DNA of 64,000 bases from Glandiceps talaboti (Eukaryota; Hemichordata; Enteropneusta; Spengelidae): contig NC_135556.1 in assembly GCF_964340395.1 (NCBI RefSeq), forward strand, positions 15,333,100 to 15,397,099. Reading direction: 5' to 3'. The position numbers and the translations under genes were made by a program. The notes beneath the pieces were generated by a model. It was given only the letters and a program-made list of their open reading frames with translations, was not told the origin of the DNA and ran no database searches. Position 1 is the first letter of the stretch, and each line of letters opens with the position of its first letter. This document shows, in pieces, positions 16,201 through 29,000 of the stretch.

Positions 16201-19200
16201 CTTCAAATTGGGTCATCAGAGACAAGTGTTTGGACCCTATTCTAGACTGTATATATGCGTTATAATGCACTCGTGTGTGAACAGACTGTGTAAGTGTACC
16301 TCTTATCATAGGCAATACTGTGATGGGTCTCTAGTTGTATGTGGGTTTATGTATGCTTTACACAACAAATCCCAAACATTAAATGCCTGGAGCTTTAACA
16401 GCCTCAAACCAGACACAATGTGAGATGAAGTATGATCATGTTGTAATCTATAGGTGTGTAAGTAACAGCTCATGAGGATGACACTCTGTAAATAATCTGT
16501 ACAGTAGCAAATTAGTCACCACTATAGTTCTAACGTCTCTTGTTACTATGGTTACATCTTTGCCTTAATAGTTTACCTTTTATGATTAAAGAAAGGAAAA
16601 GAAGATAAAAATGTGAGAAAAGAAAATTAAATATGATAATGCACCAAGTAAGTTATTCTTGTCTTCAAAATATAATGAATTCATCGAATATTGTTTTCAG
16701 AGGCACTCCAAGAATAGATGTATATTCCATAATTCAAATCAAAGTCAGCATTCATTTTCAAGTGTTAAAGTATTCAGACGTAGAAAACCACAACTTCAAA
16801 TACGAAGTCAACATAAAACATGTAACATAGAGTGTATTTACATTGTCTTTACTGTGAAAAATTGTATAGAAAGTAAGCCAATGAACATGCATCTCAACAT
16901 GCAGATGGCAACTTTTAATAACTGCTGCCTACTGCTAAAGTACAAACTTTTGACAATGTGTTTTGTTTCGATGGCAGCATTACATCAGTAACATAGTAAC
17001 TGAATAATTATCAAAAAAATACTTAAAATAATTTATATTATAAATACAAAAACTATAATATCACAAAATAGCATACTATTCAAAAAATTCCAAGATACAA
17101 TTTTGATTCTGTATGTATAAATACTTACAAAAATAAAACATAAGTTATGGTGTTAACACGAAAATAATGACAAAGGGAAAATTACAAAAGGTATGGGTAG
17201 GTCACAGTGATGAATCTTAAAGTTCTTACAGTGTAACTAGTATTGTAGATAATGAAAAACTAAAAAAAAATGATACATACTTGCAAACTCTAATCGTTAA
17301 TTTGATTTAAGTTGTGCTAGTTGCAACTTAAACGTTGTTTTTGAGAAAAAACTGTTCAGTTAGATATGATTGACTTTACTTGTAATAACCTGAACTGTAT
17401 TGAGTCACCTGTGTGTGTAAATAATTGTGTTGTTGTTGTACACATGATATGGTACCGTGGCATAATCCAATCAAATTGATATTTGGATCTGCACCCAAAA
17501 CTCAGTACCCAAATACAATCACATGAATTCCATCTATTTCTTTACTAATACTGGATAGGGTTATCCCATATTTTAAAATCAACATAATCAACATATATTT
17601 TTTTTACTTATATACTTATAACATTAGCCTATTTCATTAGAATTCTTTTAATATTTTTATTACACTTATGTACCCGAATAGAATTGTCAATTTTCTATAC
17701 CTATAAGGTTATATCTAATCTAATCTACTCTAATATAATATAATCTATATACCATCTAATTATGGGTATTATGTCAATTTTCAATGAATGTATTGTTGGT
17801 TGTCTGATTGATAAAAATAATACTCCAGTTTGGACTAGAGCAGTTTTAAATTTGATACAACAGGATATAGCTGTCATCTATTTCCTTCTATATGTTGATA
17901 CCATATCTGTGTAACATATCAGCTGTCCTAACATCGTGAAATAACAAAGTTCAACAACATTCAGACAACAGTACCCATAGGCAAGTAATGTCAGTTAGAT
18001 CACTGCAACACTTAGTGTAATAATTGCTAGCGATACATGAGAGTTCTACCTTTATCCAGAGTTCTATATAATTATTAGGTAAAAAGCTAAGAAGAAATAT
18101 TCTTTCATATCTGATATTAAATGATATTTTCTGTGCCAATTGAAAGTTTTATAATGAAATTAAGGCAAGTTTATCAAGTAGATGAATTTGTTGACTTACA
18201 CTGAGTTATCTGTGCTAAAGAAGATTTTTTCCTGGGTGATCATAACGTTCAATTTACAGTAAGACTGAAAAGTTTGACAGAAGTCGTCATCATTTTCTGT
18301 GTTCGACATAAAATGTGTTAAAAATATTATTTTGAAAATTAAAAAAAAAAATACCACAAATAAAAACACTTCAATGATAAAAAACTTGTATGGTTGGTTG
18401 TAAATTTGTAACAGTTCTAAAGTTGTTTTTACCCTATATTATGGCGAAGCAAATATTTTTTTTTGTCATTCACAAAGACAATCATTTGGAACTTTATAAT
18501 CACAAATAGACTCCAAAATGTAGCCAGTATCAAAGGGCAAAGGTGTTTTATTACTTTAAGGTCAGAATTCCTGTGTATCTAGTGTGCCAATTATTGGCTA
18601 TACACTTCAAAACAATGGTATGACCCACATGACTCAAATGGAGTCGTGACCTAGCGGTTCTGACGGAAATAAATAAATGTGAAACCAAGTATGTTTGTTG
18701 ACAGAATATCAACCGTTACAAAGTACAGGTGTTTTGTTAACAAAATAGTTCACCAAAAAATATCACATATGTGTTACTCAGTTTGTACATAAAAATGAAT
18801 TGAAATTATGGCTTACTTCACAAGAAATCAGTCTTCCAAATTATCAAGAGATTATACCGGTACTCCATTTTTAGACATTTTTGATTTGATATAACTTTCT
18901 CATGTACAGGAGTTTGGCCATCAATTTAGTTATTGAGCAACAGAGTAGATATTTATTTATTAGATTTACTGATAGCTAAATTTGAAATTTCATAGTCAGA
19001 TAGTGTAGAGAGTTGTGAAGATTTTGACTATCCCCACCCACTTTCCCCACAACTTGACAATTTAGGAGAGAAGGGGTAGTCAAAATCCTAATGCAACTCA
19101 AACTCACGTAAAAGATGCAATAACGATGGAATAAAGGTAAATACAGGAAAACCAGCCTATCTAACATCAGATTTTAATCAGATTGAATACAACTTTACTC

Positions 19201-19973
19201 TAGATTAGTTGTAGTTTGAGATTACTGATAAGTGATTTGAATCCAAAGCTTTAAAAGTGATCTAAAGAATTTAAGATTATCACCTGAGTATTTCTGAATA
19301 GATGTAAAATAGACAAACCAAACACTTCTACCCATCATTTCATCCCCTACACCATCACAAGATGCCATCAATATAAGACCCTCATACCTATCACACCTCA
19401 GCTCAAAAAGTATGCCAACAAATCCATCAATTTTCCTCTGTATGGCCTCCAACATGATTCATAGACCGATAGTACTAGGTTTAACCGGCAGATAATTGTT
19501 ATTCAACCAAATTTGAAGGAAGTATGCTGACCCAATTAATTGACACATCATCCATTGAAGTCACCCTCTCATCCATCACACTTCAATTCAGCAAAAAGTA
19601 CACTAATACAACACTAATTTTCCACTGTATGGCCTTCATTGTGATTGACAGGTACTTATACTTGTCATTCAGTTGTTGTAAAGGAAGTACTAGTATATAC
19701 TGTCCTAATACATGTAATGACACAGTCTAAGTTCATAGAAATCTTAACTCTGAATGCAGTGTATGAAATACAATGGTAGAAATTAAAACAATTGAAGATT
19801 TATAATACAAACATGCCATGATGTGTGTAGCCTTATAGAATACAGTTATGTGGGTATTTTTGGTGCTTGCCCTTCCTATAGGTTTATATTGGGGTATATA
19901 CCTACCTGTGTATAGCTGTTCCAGGAGGTATTAATTCTAGGTTACCATATTTGTGTTTGTTTGTTTGTTTGTT

Positions 19974-20048
<75 letters not shown>

Positions 20049-23000
20049 GTGTTTGTTTGTTTGTTTGTTTGTTTGTTTGTTTGTTTGTTTGTTTGTTTGT
20101 TTGGCTCTTGCCATTCCCCTAGGTTTAGGGAGTATAGCTACCTATGTAGAGCTGTTACAGGAGTTATACATTGTAGGCTAGCTACATTGTAGCTTGTACC
20201 AATACCATATTTGTGTTTTGTATATATGGAAATAAACCTAATTACTATGAATTGTGTCATAGTTGCTGAACCACTATACTGGATTTGGTGATATCCTCAA
20301 TTTTTATTTATAGGAAATGAAATATTATTATTATTAAACTTTATTTCGGGAAAGAAAAGAATGCAAACACGCTCATAAACATCCCATAGATTAAAAACTA
20401 TACATAAAACTATACATATGCTGTTAAACTACAGTAGTTTTGCCCACCCACTAAAATATTGCGTGAGAACACCTTTTTGCAATAACAGCTTTGTTGACTG
20501 CACCTTATAATGTAAATAGTATATGTACAAAATAGACAGTTATGTACAAATAAAATAGTATGTAGTTCATATTAGAACCTGATGTATGTACTGAGAGCAA
20601 CACACAAATTATTTACAATATTGATATTAAAACCAACATGCACAGAATAGAATATTTTAATTACCTTTTTGCCAAGTAACAGCAAATTGTTCATAATGTT
20701 GCTATGGTAATGGAATATTTGTTGAATAAAATAGTGACATCACTAATCATAAAATAGGTCAAGATATTACTTGTGAGTTAGTTGTTGTCTATGATATTAT
20801 AACATGCTTGGAGAGTTGGGAGAGTGTGGAAGGTAGTGATGCTACTGGTGTGTTAATATGATGTGAAATTACCTGTGATTAAAATGTGTCGGTATTTTTT
20901 GGTACTTTGCCATTTATTTGTGGTTGTGTTAATTGTGTTGTGTTGTGTTGTGTTGTGTTGTGTTGTGTTGTGTTGTGTTAATTGTGTTGTGTTGTGTTGT
21001 GCTGTGATTTGTTGTGTTGTGTTGTGTTGTGTTGTGTTGCATTGCATTGCGTTGTGTTGCATTGCATTGTGTTGTCTTGAGTTAATTGTGTTGTGTTGCT
21101 TTGCATTGCATTGCGTTGTGTTGTGTTGTGTTGTGTTGTGTTGTGTTGTGTTGTGTTGTGCTGTGTTGTGTTGTGTTGTGTTTTAATGTGTTGTGTTGTG
21201 TGTTATGTTATGTCATGGTTGTGTTGTGTGGTGTAGTATAATAATATAGTGTAGTTGTAGTGTAGTGTAGTGTAGTGTAGAATTATGTATTGTTATGTTG
21301 TTTTATGTTGCCATGGTTACAGCATTGTATTATGTTCTCTTGTGTTGTGTTATGCTGTGTTGTATTGCATTGTACTGCATTGTACTTTATTACAATGCAT
21401 TGTAGTTGTATTGTACTGTGTTGTATTGTATTTTTCTATAAATGGAATATACATATTCAACAATTAAAACATGGCCAAATTAATAATTTATATATTGGTC
21501 TGCAGACTCAGTGTCACTGCATGTTTGCTTCATCAGATATGTTGTCTTATTTGTCACATCTGCATTCCAGACATTACACAGACTCAAAGTAAACATTCTT
21601 TTAAGGAGATACTTGGATAGATAACAAGCCTATGACAAAATTTAAAACAATAATTATGTGAACTTTTTGAAATCATTGCAGTCAAACAGTTCTTCCAAAT
21701 ACTGGGAATAATTTTTAAAGTTCGTGTCACCTTTATAGCAAAGGGAAGTTAGAAATTTCTGTAATCATTGAGGGACTTTGGGTTTTTGATGAAACCTGTA
21801 ACACCTGATACCTGTGAATCTTAGCAACTGAAAATATTATGCGACCTTTGTACTTTATATGACCTCTGACCTCAAAATGTTGAACACACATTTCTGAAAT
21901 TCTTTTGTCCAATCTCTGGCAATATAGGATTTTATTAAATTACTTGTTTACAGTTTATTGCATATTATTTATAAGAGGTGATTCTGATTTATATCAACAG
22001 ATACAGTGATGTGAAATAAACTCATAACTACAAATACAGAATATTTGACTACATACAAAAAATAAATACATGTTATTTGATGATACAGATATCATATTAT
22101 TTATAGACATTTGAGTTGACAGTGTAAGAAGGGACGATCGCACAATGTCGCACAAGCTCAAACGAACATTGTTTTCCATGTTAATTTAATTTTATACAAA
22201 GAATTATTAATTGCATTTATTATTGTATGTTCCCCAGGGAGTTGAGAAAGTAAAGTGCCATTGTGCTGCTGTAAATCTGTGCCAGGGGGTAATACTTGTA
22301 AAGTGCTTTGAGCACAGAGTGGGAAAGCGCTATATAAAAATCAACATTATTATTATTATTATTATTATTAATGTTATTTATGAAAATGACTGATAACTAG
22401 AAGATCTATAGCATTTCATTTTAAAGGAATGTTTGATAAAATTATATTTATACACCAAAAGACATTGTTATTGACACTGGGAGAAACTCAATCTGATTAA
22501 AATCCGATGTAGATGTCGGCTAATCGTTCATTGCTATTTTACCTTCATTATTTTGCCTGAATTGACCTTCTTGGTTCATGTTTACATTTTTTAACCTGAT
22601 CGCCTCCTGTAAACATGTACCAAGAAGGTCAATTCAGGCAAAATAACGAAGGTAAAATAGCAATGAACGATTAGCCGACATCTACATCGAATTTTAATCA
22701 GATTGGGAGAAACTGTACATCTCTAAACCTGTCATAAATACATACATACACATCAACTATATTTACTTAAACATATTAGGAGAATGACATATTTGAGTAA
22801 ATTTTCATATGACATGAAAGTTCATATCTTTGCTGTGTCACTTTCAAGGGGTTGTCAGTGGCCGAGCAGTTAACTCTTACACTCTTACCTTTGCAGTCTC
22901 TGGGTTCAAACCCACCAAATTCAACTGGGTTTGATTAAAAAATTTAACAAGGTCTGTATGTAAGAAGGGTGATGCTCAGTATGAATCTGCCGAACAGCAC

Positions 23001-26000
23001 AGGTTTTCCTTGATAATCCGGTTTCCTTCTACATCTTGGGCATTAGGGTGCTGCTCTTGTGGCGACCATTCAACGAATTCCCAAAATAATTTGGACGAAT
23101 AAAGATTATTATTATTAATTCAGAGCTACCAATGACCATGTAAGAATTAAGCCATTAATTTGTCGTGTGTGTATTTCCAGCATAAACAGCAATCTATTGA
23201 TGTTGGTGGTGGTGTGAAAAATGACAGAGGAGAAGAAGAAGATATAGAGAGTGACAACAAAGACAAAAAGAACAAGAAAGGCAAGAAGACAAAGAAAAAG
23301 AAAAAGTCTGCAAAAAATTCTGAAGGTGAAGATGAAGCAGAAGGACATTTTATGTTTGCACCACTACAGAAAAAGTAAGTTAGTCATAGGATTTTGATCT
23401 GTTTTTCATGTAACCCTGTGTACTGTTCTTTTTTCCTTGCAAAGATAGTCAGTCATAGTTTTTTGATCATTCCACTGCAAAAGTTAGTCTGTCATTGAGT
23501 ATGCAATATCTTTTGATAATCCAGCTGAGAGGTAGGTGTGACAACAGTGTTTGAAAGATCGACTTTCTTACTATATTTGAGCACCAAAATGAGCTAGGTT
23601 ATCAATAAACAAGCAAGTTTTATGGTAAAATTTCAGATGTAGAGTACGTTACAGCTATCGTGGTCCATCATCCACTCACTTAGAACTGAAAACAGGTGAC
23701 ATTGTTGTAGTCCTGGAAGAGGACAACTATGGTCTATGTAGGGGTAAGATTGGTGACAGAGAAGGGTGGTTTCCGCAACGTTATGCCGACTTTGATTATG
23801 ATGGTAAGAATTGACATTAAAACTTATTCCTGCGTTTTGCAAATCTCAATTTCTAAAGACATGAATTATTGTTTTATCAATGTACAAGAAGCACAATGAA
23901 TAAATGCTATCACATTCATGGAAGAAGACAAATCTTTGCCTAATGTTCTGATATGTCTCTAAATAAATAAATATTTTACACTACTCAACATTTCTTCTTC
24001 TTCATCAAAACTTCTAATCCTTGACAACAAAAATTGTTTAATTTCAAAAAGAATTGAAGAGAAACTCTACATTGAAACTCAGACTTTATTTTTATTCAAA
24101 CAGATTGTGCAAGACAATCACTATTCTAACCATGATGCTGTGCAATAAACCATTGATGATGTCATTACATTCCATACCCATCATGCCTTGCTTTCCAATG
24201 AAGCCTTGTGTATGACTTTTGCTGATCAGAGGGTGACTCCATTTCTATACAGGGTGGAAAATCACAATTCTAACCATAGTTCTTTGCAATGAAGTCATTA
24301 GTGATTTCATTTGATGCCTTTTTGCCAATCTGGTTATCAAATTTCAGATTAGTTTATCCGTACCCTTGTGGATAATAGGGAACTTGCAATCCAGACTGAG
24401 CATGCTCAGACGCAAAGGACTATGGGATTATCTGTGGTTATCGTAATAACTTATCTGGAGCTACTGATAAAATAAACCTCCCACACTGGTCAGGGTGACT
24501 ATGGATTGATTATTTGTGGTTACAAACAATGTATCAATATTATTTACAATACTAACTGATTAGTATTTATTATCACTTTTCCCATGATGCAACACTCAAT
24601 ATGGTGAGTTTGCAAGTTCCCTATTGAGACAAAGTTTTATTTGGGTTTATACATCAACAATTTATCTATTTTCAGAGTCTGAGACGTACACGAATGCTGC
24701 ATTCCAAGAAGATGATAATGAAACATCCAGCCACCTGAAGGAAGATACAGACAATGTCACTACTTTCAAAGAGGTTGTAACCGAGTCTCCAAAACCTGTG
24801 AGTGATGCAGTGAAGGATGAAAAGGACAAAGATAACAATGTAGTCAGTCCACCACCTATCCCTTCAAAAATGACAATCGCAGTAGTTCATGCTAGTGCTG
24901 ATGTTGATGAAAGCCCCCCTGGCCTTGCAACTTTTAGTGCAAATGATGACAAGTCCAACAAAGTGACCAATGAGGAACCTGCATTGGATAGATCTGATGA
25001 AACAGATGGTGGTGTTAGGGAGCCTTCTAATGTACAGGATGATTCCAAGATTGAGAGGACTCCAAATAAGAAAAAAGTCAAGAAACAGGCAAGATTTTCA
25101 GCGGTGATCGTGGAAATTCCTAGAGACGTTATTGAGGATGAGACAGATAGGACCGGGGTAGGTAAATTTGACAATTCTACAGAGAAAGCGACTGTCGAAG
25201 TTAAACCTCGGTGTCATGACAACGTGGACGCTCCAAAAACAAAAACAGATGAAGAACAGACCTCAGTTCCTATGATGGAAACAAAAGAAAAGATAGGACA
25301 GGAAAACCTTTATGAGGTCAAAATACCTCACAAGATAGAAAATTCTGTCATCTCTCCACCAAAAGCTGCAACACTAGGTGTGACAGTTGAGAAGAGAGAA
25401 AGAGTTGGTGTAGGAAAACAAAATGAAAGAACTGAGAACAAAGGTAACATTAATGAATTTAGCACAAGTGGAAATGATGCTAGCAAAGTGGTCACTCCTA
25501 TCAAGTCAGATAAAAAATCAACAGGTACAGCTTTACAAACACCTAGTGGACAGGGAGCTGGAGAGAAGAATTCAGCTGAAGTGAAGACAGTAACACCTAT
25601 GCACAGTACAAGCACACCAAAGCCAGCTGGTGTAGGGCAGCCTCAAAAACAAGAAAATGGACAAGAAAAGTTTGCTGATCATCTGAAAGAACTGGCAGCT
25701 TTACTCAAAAAAGAGAGAAAACACTCACTTTTAAACTCGGGTTCAGATGACGAGAGTTACAATACTACAGGAAAGACGGTTTCTCCTTCCAAGTCTGAGA
25801 GCAGTGAGACAACACTCTCTCCTGCTAAGTCGGACACTAGTGATTATTCTAACGTCTCCAGCAAACAGGACGATAGTTTAAAGAAATTTGCAGGGAGTAA
25901 AAAGAGAAAAGCACCTCCCCCTCCTGCTGTCTCAACCATCTCAAACAGTGCTACATCCATCCAGGAAGATACCCTTGAGGAGAAAGAAGGAAATAGGGTC

Positions 26001-29000
26001 AGGGTACAACAAACATCAGAAGGTGAGCCTGCAAAAGTTATTTGAGCTGTTTTTCTTTTCTCTTTTAACTATTATGTTCCTACAAATATTAGTTACTAAT
26101 TTGGTTACTTCTAAGTGACAAGATGCAAACAAATACTGTAGTTAGTTAATGGGGAAGTAACTCTTTTTCTGAAAACGGTACCTAGTCCTCGAAATGAAGT
26201 TTGAACTTAACAAACTGATCACAAATTCATAATCCAGATAATGGTACAAGTTACCTTCTAGAGTAACTTGAGAAATATTAATACAAAAATGCAACACGAT
26301 TCAATTAACTTGAATTTTACATCAAATAACAGTATATATGACATTTGAAGAATACCAAAAACAATAGTAAATGTGAGTGAAAATATACATTGTTGTGTTT
26401 TCGATATAAGACATACATCTGTATAGATATAGTGGTGTCATGATGGGCGAATGGTTAGAGTGGCTGGCTTGGAATCTACAGGTTGCAGGTTCGAGCCCCA
26501 TCGCTGCCGTTTGTTTCTGAGTGGCTAAAGTCCTTGGGCAAGATTTGAACCACGACTGTGCCTCAGTCCAGCTGTATAATTGGGGACCTGGTAGGATAGA
26601 GGTTGTTGAATGCTTCAATCCTATGCACTTATAAAGACTGCAATGGATTGTATGCTCCCCAGGGAGTTGAGGAAGTGTAAAGGGCCATTGTGCCGATATA
26701 GATCCGAGCCAGGGGTGATAATTGTAAATTGATTTGGACACAGAGTGGGAAAGTGCTATACAAAAACTAATATTATTATTATTATTAGATATCAATAAAA
26801 AGCATGAAGAATCTAATATTCAGTCATATGTAGAACATTATGTCAGTCCTCAAGTCCTTGCTGCATTGTCAATGTTGAGAGAGAATTATATAGCGCCCTC
26901 GTTGTGTATGATAGACATTTTTTTGTCTTTTTCTTTTACAGCCAAATCCATCTGAAACAAAAATTTCATGAGATAAAAGTTTTGCTTAAAAAAGTTCCTG
27001 ATCAATGTTAGGATAGTTATATAGCGCCCTCATTGTCTATGATAGACATTCTTTTGTCTTTTTCTTTTACAATTTCACTGTACATGTATTGATAAGAGAT
27101 AAATTGAAGTTTTACTTAAGTCATTAAATGTTTGGTTGGTGAAGCTATATATAGGGTTTAATCACTTTTTGTAAAGCATAGTGATATGATGTGAAGACAA
27201 GTTACTTTCAAACTGGCTAAAATTTTTCCCTACTACTAGTACTACAGCTGATTTTATTATTACCTACAGTGGAGTGCAATGGCATTAGGTCATTACTGCT
27301 ACTTAGTAACTCTCATGGTGAATGTAGGCTTAGTACCATTTTAAAGTAGTTCTCACCAAGTACATTGTACTTGAATACTGAGGATTAAGTTGGCACCACA
27401 AAGTCACAATGTGAAAGTTGCTCTACTGCAACAATACAGGGGATAACATGCATATAATGAAATATTTCAATGTGAACTTGAAATTTCATGAAAAAAAACT
27501 CAACATTTCTTTACTGTAGTACACATTGATGTTCTCCAGGTAGGATAATGATACTAACATGTTATTGATATGAATCAATTCCATAGGAGTGGGTGAGAAA
27601 GGAAAAGTCACTAAAGATGCGCATTCATATGAGAATGTGCTACTATCTTCAAAGCACCAGAAGAAATACAGATCACTGTATAGATTTGTTGGTACAGCAG
27701 AAGGGGAGCTCAATATGGAAATCAATGATAGCCTTATAGTCTTAGAGAGAGCGCCACAAGGCTGGGTCAAAGTTCGGCTGGAGAAAGATTGCGAAACTGG
27801 ATGGATACCAGAGACTTACATTGAAGCGTGGCCATCTGAGCTGGTAAGTGTGTTATACATGGAGCTGGTAAGTGTGTTATACAAGGAGCTGGTAAGTGTG
27901 TTATACATGGGTCATTGCATGCTGTGATACCGATATATCGTCACAAAAAAAAAAACACATTTTGTGTTCAATTAATGAAAGACAGATCGACATTTACTCA
28001 TAGAAACAGTCAGAATGTTACTTTTCTCGTAATAAGAAAACAAAACAGCACAATGCAACAACGTGACAGACAGGAAAAAATTAATTTTGGTTGCCAAAAT
28101 GTTTTAAATGTACAGATAAAAGTGGTTTTATGCAATATGCTTCTTTTACACCATACGACCCCCACTCCCCACTCTAAACACCCCCCCCATCCCCACTGTA
28201 CCTCTCCTTCCACTCTCATCTCTCATCTAACAGTTATGTGAGGAAGATAATGAAAGACAATCATTTACTCATGAGATTAATCAGAATGTTACCTTTTCTC
28301 ATATTAAGAAAACAAAACACCATTTTGCATTATGGTATGGAAATTTTGAGTTTTAACATCATATGAGCAGCGTTTGTTATATTTTAAGTCTGTTGAAGAA
28401 ATAGTAAATCAATCAAGTGTATTATTGACTAAGTTGTTAATCGGTGAATAAGTAATTTTTATGATTTAGACGTGTATTTGATTAGTGGTCATCATGAGAG
28501 TCGTCATTATGCATATTTCAGTTCACCTTTGACCTCAGCTTTCCATGCCAGCAGCAGACATGAACTTATCGCAGTATGCACCTCAGAAATGAAATCCTTA
28601 AGTATGCTCAAAAAACTCCAACCTAGTCTGTATTGTCATATTTATGCCATGCCATTACCCGACACTCAGTGGTTTAGAAGCCTGATATCGGGTGGTATTT
28701 AGAAGCCTGAACAACATGGCTATCTTATCTTACAGTCTAACTCCAGCCTGTTCTCAGTTAAGATCAAGAAAAAAAAAACTGTCAACGCGCAGAAGAGAAG
28801 GAAATAATCTTTAAAATTTGCCCACATTATTACAGGCTGTAAATCAAAATGACTGTATGGGGAAATGATAGAGTGTCGATTTCCTGAAAAACAAGATGGC
28901 GAACTACAAAATTTCTATAAAATGATTTCAAAAACTCTACATATAGTATTGAGTGATTTGAGCTACTTTGATTTTCAAATTATCCCTGAGGTGCATTCTT

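Noticed and set aside
19902-20192. CLSVCLFV and TDRQTNKQ proteins
   Set aside because: Translations of a tetranucleotide array.
20853-21186. Cys/Val/Leu-rich membrane-like protein
   Set aside because: Translation of the TGTTG pentanucleotide array.
24887-25174. Minus-strand frames opposite SH3 adaptor exon 5
   Set aside because: Shadows of the real plus-strand coding frame.
26322-26795. 157-codon minus-strand open frame
   Set aside because: It is antisense to the full-length SINE at 26441-26787.
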